Assembly (NCBI GenBank): GCA_947044405.1
Contig: CAMRHE010001082.1
Span: forward strand, 167,380 to 231,379
Direction: 5' to 3'
DNA from: Leptodactylus fallax
Lineage: Eukaryota; Chordata; Amphibia; Anura; Leptodactylidae
DNA length: 64,000 nucleotides
Shown here: positions 60,401-64,000 of the stretch, one piece after another
How positions within the stretch are numbered: position 1 is the stretch's first letter
Layout: the number at the start of each line of letters is the position of its first letter
The notes under the pieces: generated by a model
Told to the model about the DNA's origin: nothing
Databases searched by the model: none
Seen by the model: only the letters and a program-made list of their open reading frames with translations
Made by a program: the position numbers and the translations under genes

Positions 60401-63400
60401 GGCTGACGTGACAGTATTTAGTCCTGGTATAGCGGTCAGTGACTGACGTGACAGTATTTAGTCCTGGTATAGCGGTCAGTGACTGACGTGACAGTATTTA
60501 GTCCTGGTATAGCGGTCAGCGGGTGACGTGACAGTATTTAGTCTTGGTATAGCGGTCAGCGGGTGACGTGACAGTATTTAGTCCTGGTATAGTGGTCAGT
60601 GGGTGACGTGACAGTATTTAGTCCTGGTATAGCGGTCAGCGGGTGACGTGACAGTATTTAGTCCTGGTATAGCGGTCAGTGGGTGACGTGACAGTATTTA
60701 GTCCTGGTATAGCGGTCAGTGGGTGACGTGACAGTATTTAGTCCTGGTATAGCGGTCAGCGGGTGACGTGACAGTATTTAGTCCTGGTATAGCGGTCAGT
60801 GGGTGACGTGACAGTATTTAGTCCTGGTATAGCGGTCAGCGGGTGACGTGACAGTATTTAGTCCTGGTATAGCGGTCAGTGGGTGACGTGACAGTATTTA
60901 GTCCTGGTATAGCGGTCAGTGGGTGACGTGACAGTATTTAGTCCTGGTATAGCGGTCAGTGGGTGACGTGACAGTATTTAGTCCTGGTATAGCGGTTAGC
61001 GGGTGACGTGACAGTATTTAGTCCTGGTATAGCGGTCAGTGGGTGACGTGACAGTATTTAGTCCTGGTATAGCGGTCAGCGGGTGACGTGACAGTATTTA
61101 GTCCTGGTATAGCGGTCAGCGGGTGACGTGACAGTATTTAGTCCTGGTATAGCGGTCAGTGGGTGACGTGACAGTATTTAGTCCTGGTATAGCGGTCAGC
61201 GGGTGACGTGACAGTATTTAGTCCTGGTATAGCGGTCAGCGGGTGACGTGACAGTATTTAGTCCTGGTATAGCGGTCAGTGAGTGACGTGACAGTATTTA
61301 GTCCTGGTATAGTGGTCAGTGGGTGACGTGACAGTATTTAGTCCTGGTATAGCGGTCAGTGGGTGACGTGACAGTATTTAGTCCTGGTATAGCGGTCAGC
61401 GGGTGACGTGACAGTATTTAGTCCTGGTATAGCGGTCAGTGGGTGACGTGACAGTATTTAGTCCTGGTATAGCGGTCAGCGGGTGACGTGACAGTATTTA
61501 GTCCTGGTATAGCGGTCAGCGGGTGACGTGACAGTATTTAGTCCTGGTATAGCGGTCAGCGGGTGACGTGACAGTATTTAGTCCTGGTATAGCGGTCAGC
61601 GGGGAGGCTGACAGTATTTAGTCCTGGTATAGCGGTCAGTGGGTGACGTGACAGTATTTAGTCCTGGTATAGCGGTCAGCGGGTGACGTGACAGTATTTA
61701 GTCCTGGTATAGCGGTCAGCGGGTGATGTGACAGTATTTAGTCCTGGTATAGCGGTCAGCAGGTGACGTGACAGTATTTAGTCCTGGTATAGCGGTCAGT
61801 GGGTGACGTGACAGTATTTAGTCCTGGTATAGCGGTCAGTGGGTGACGTGACAGTATTTAGTCCTGGTATAGCGGTCAGCGGGTGCGTGACAGTATTTAG
61901 TCCTGGTATAGCGGTCAGTGGGTGACGTGACAGTATTTAGTCCTGGTATAGCGGTCAGCGGGTGACGTGACTGTATTTAGTCCTGGTATAGCGGTCAGTG
62001 GGTGACGTGACAGTATTTAGTCCTGGTATAGCGGTCAACAGGTGACGTGACATTATTTAGTCCTGGTATAGCGGTCAGTGGGTGACGTGACAGTATTTAT
62101 TCCTGGTATAGCGGTCAGTGGGTGACGTGACAGTATTTAGTCCTGGTATAGCGGTCAGCGGGTGACGTGACAGTATTTAGTCCTAGTATAGCGGTCAGTG
62201 GGTGACGTGACAGTATTTAGTCCTGGTATAGCGGTCAGCGGGTGACGTGACAGTATTTAGTCCTGGTATAGCGGTCAGTGGGTGACGTGACAGTATTTAG
62301 TCCTAGTATAGCGGTCAGCGGGTGACGTGACAGTATTTAGTCCTGGTATAGCGGTCAGTGGGTGACGTGACAGTATTTAGTCCTGGTATAGCGGTCAGCG
62401 GGTGACGTGACAGTATTTAGTCCTGGTATAGCGGTCAGTGGGTGACGTGACAGTATTTAGTCCTGGTATAGCGGTCAGTGGCGGACGTGACAGTATTTAG
62501 TCCTGGTATAGCGGTCAGCGGGTGACGTGACAGTATTTAGTCCTGGTATAGCGGTCAGTGACTGACGTGACAGTATTTAGTCCTGGTATAGCGGTCAGTG
62601 ACTGACGTGACAGTATTTAGTCCTGGTATAGCGGTCAGTGGGTGACGTGACAGTATTTAGTCCTGGTATAGCGGTCAGTGGGTGACGTGACAGTATTTAG
62701 TCCTGGTATAGCGGTCAGTGGGTGACGTGACAGTATTTAGTCCTGGTATAGCGGTCAGTGGGTGACGTGACAGTATTTAGTCCTGGTATAGCGGTCAGCG
62801 AGGTGACGTGACAGTATTTAGTCCTGGTATAGCGGTCAGTGGCTGACGTGACAGTATTTAGTCCTGGTATAGCGGTCAGCGGGTGACGTGACAGTATTTA
62901 GTCCTGGTATAGCGGTCAGTGGGTGACGTGACGGTATTTAGTCCTGGTATAGCGGTCAGTGGCTGACGTGACGGTATTTAGTCCTGGTATAGCGGTCAGC
63001 GGCTGACGTGACAGTATTTAGTCCTGGTATAGCGGTCAGTGGCTGCACGTGACAGTATTTAGTCCTGGTATAGCGGTCAGTGGGTGACGTGACAGTATTT
63101 AGTCCTGGTATAGCGGTCAGCGGGTGACGTGACAGTATTTAGTCCTGGTATAGCGATCAGTGGCTGACGTGACAGTATTTAGTCCTGGTATAGCGGTCAG
63201 TGGGTGACGTGACAGTATTTAGTCCTGGTATAGCGGTCAGTGGCTGGCGTGACAGCATTTAGTCCTGGTATAGCGGTCAGCGGGTGGCGTGACAGTATTT
63301 AGTCCTGGTATAGGGTTTAGTGGGTGGCGTGACAGTATTTAGTCCTGGTATAGCGGTCAGCGGGTGACGTGACAGTATTTAGTCCTGGTATAGCGGTCAG

Positions 63401-64000
63401 TGGGTGACGTGACAGTATTTAGTCCTGGTATAGCGGTCAGCGGGTGGCGTGACAGTATTTAGTCCTGGTATAGCGGTAGCGGGTGGCGTGACAGTATTTA
63501 GTCCTGGTATAGCGGTCAGCGGGTGACGTGACAGTATTTAGTCCTGGTATAGCGGTCAGTGGGTGGCCGTGACAGTATTTAGTCCTGGTATAGCCGGTCA
63601 GCGGGGTGACGTGACAGTATTTAGTCCTGGTATAGCGGTCAGCGGGTGACGTGACAGTATTTAGTCCTGGTATAGCGGTCAGCGGGTGACGTGACAGTAT
63701 TTAGTCCTGGTATAGCGGTCAGTGGGTGGCGTGACAGTATTTAGTCCTGGTATAGCGGTCAGCGGGTGACGTGACAGTATTTAGTCCTGGTATAGCGGTC
63801 AGTGGGTGACGTGACAGTATTTAGTCCTGGTATAGCGGTCAGTGGGTGACGTGACAGTATTTAGTCCTGGTATAGCGGTCAGCGGGTGACGTGACCAGTA
63901 TTTAGTCCTGGTATAGCGGTCAGCGGGTGACGTGACAGTATTTAGTCCTGGTATAGCCGGTCAGTGGGTGACGTGACAGTATTTAGTCCTGGTATAGCGG
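51451..64000. repeat. 40-bp minisatellite, over 310 copies, runs off window
   Basis: The unit is GTGACAGTATTTAGTCCTGG followed by TATAGCGGTCAGTGGGTGAC. Variable positions are AGTG/AGCG, GGGTG/GGCTG/GACTG and ACG/ATG. The array keeps strict 40-bp phase for long distances with the first 1-nt loss near 53706. Small indels become frequent after about 62800. It starts about 1.2 kb upstream of the hao2 start codon and its right end is outside the window. Most units carry TGACGTGA. Confidence 0.97.

Overview
This is vertebrate nuclear DNA, most likely from a frog. It holds two complete, intron-split metabolic genes on the minus strand. Around and inside them are DNA transposons, LTR retroelements and an extreme load of tandem arrays. 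The vertebrate call rests on exon-by-exon matches to 3beta-hydroxysteroid dehydrogenase/isomerase (hsd3b) and 2-hydroxyacid oxidase 2 (hao2), which are also neighbours in mammals. The frog call is an inference from the Tc1-like and Ty3/gypsy repertoire and from two interspersed repeats that look like common anuran repeats. No species is claimed.

Layout from left to right. 1-4640: intergenic DNA downstream of hsd3b, with a 27-bp array (601-2893) and a Tc1-like DD34E transposon (2937-4537). 4840-29588: hsd3b, three coding exons (29588-29432, 16694-16530, 5648-4840) giving 376 aa. Its last intron holds an old DD37E Tc1/mariner copy carrying its own 31-bp array. The same intron holds an LTR element (8576-15333, minus strand) whose only internal ORF is a coiled-coil protein with a myosin II tail-like segment; two solo LTRs are nested in it. 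A deleted Tc1 copy (15349-16278) follows. Its first coding intron is a 66-bp array split by a nearly intact, young Ty3/gypsy element (18106-25504).

29589-42098: intergenic DNA between the genes. It has a 17-bp array, a 6.7-kb 30-bp array (31079-37746), a solo LTR with TATA box and poly(A) signal (37862-38411), and a 54-bp array split by a second DD37E transposon (39293-40834). 42099-50246: hao2, seven coding exons, 356 aa ending in the peroxisomal signal SKL. Two of its introns are almost wholly one array each (31-bp and 45-bp units). 50269-64000: upstream of hao2, a small 36-bp array, an interspersed repeat, and a 40-bp array of over 12.5 kb that runs off the window.

Both genes read right to left (hao2 first, then hsd3b). 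hsd3b would make ketosteroids in the ER and mitochondrial membranes; hao2 would oxidise 2-hydroxy acids in peroxisomes. They share a neighbourhood, not a pathway. Roughly 35 kb of the 64 kb is tandem array of about ten unrelated unit types. Nearly all the long open frames in the arrays come from units divisible by three and are not genes. The most unusual item is the LTR element with a host-like coiled-coil ORF in place of gag-pol.
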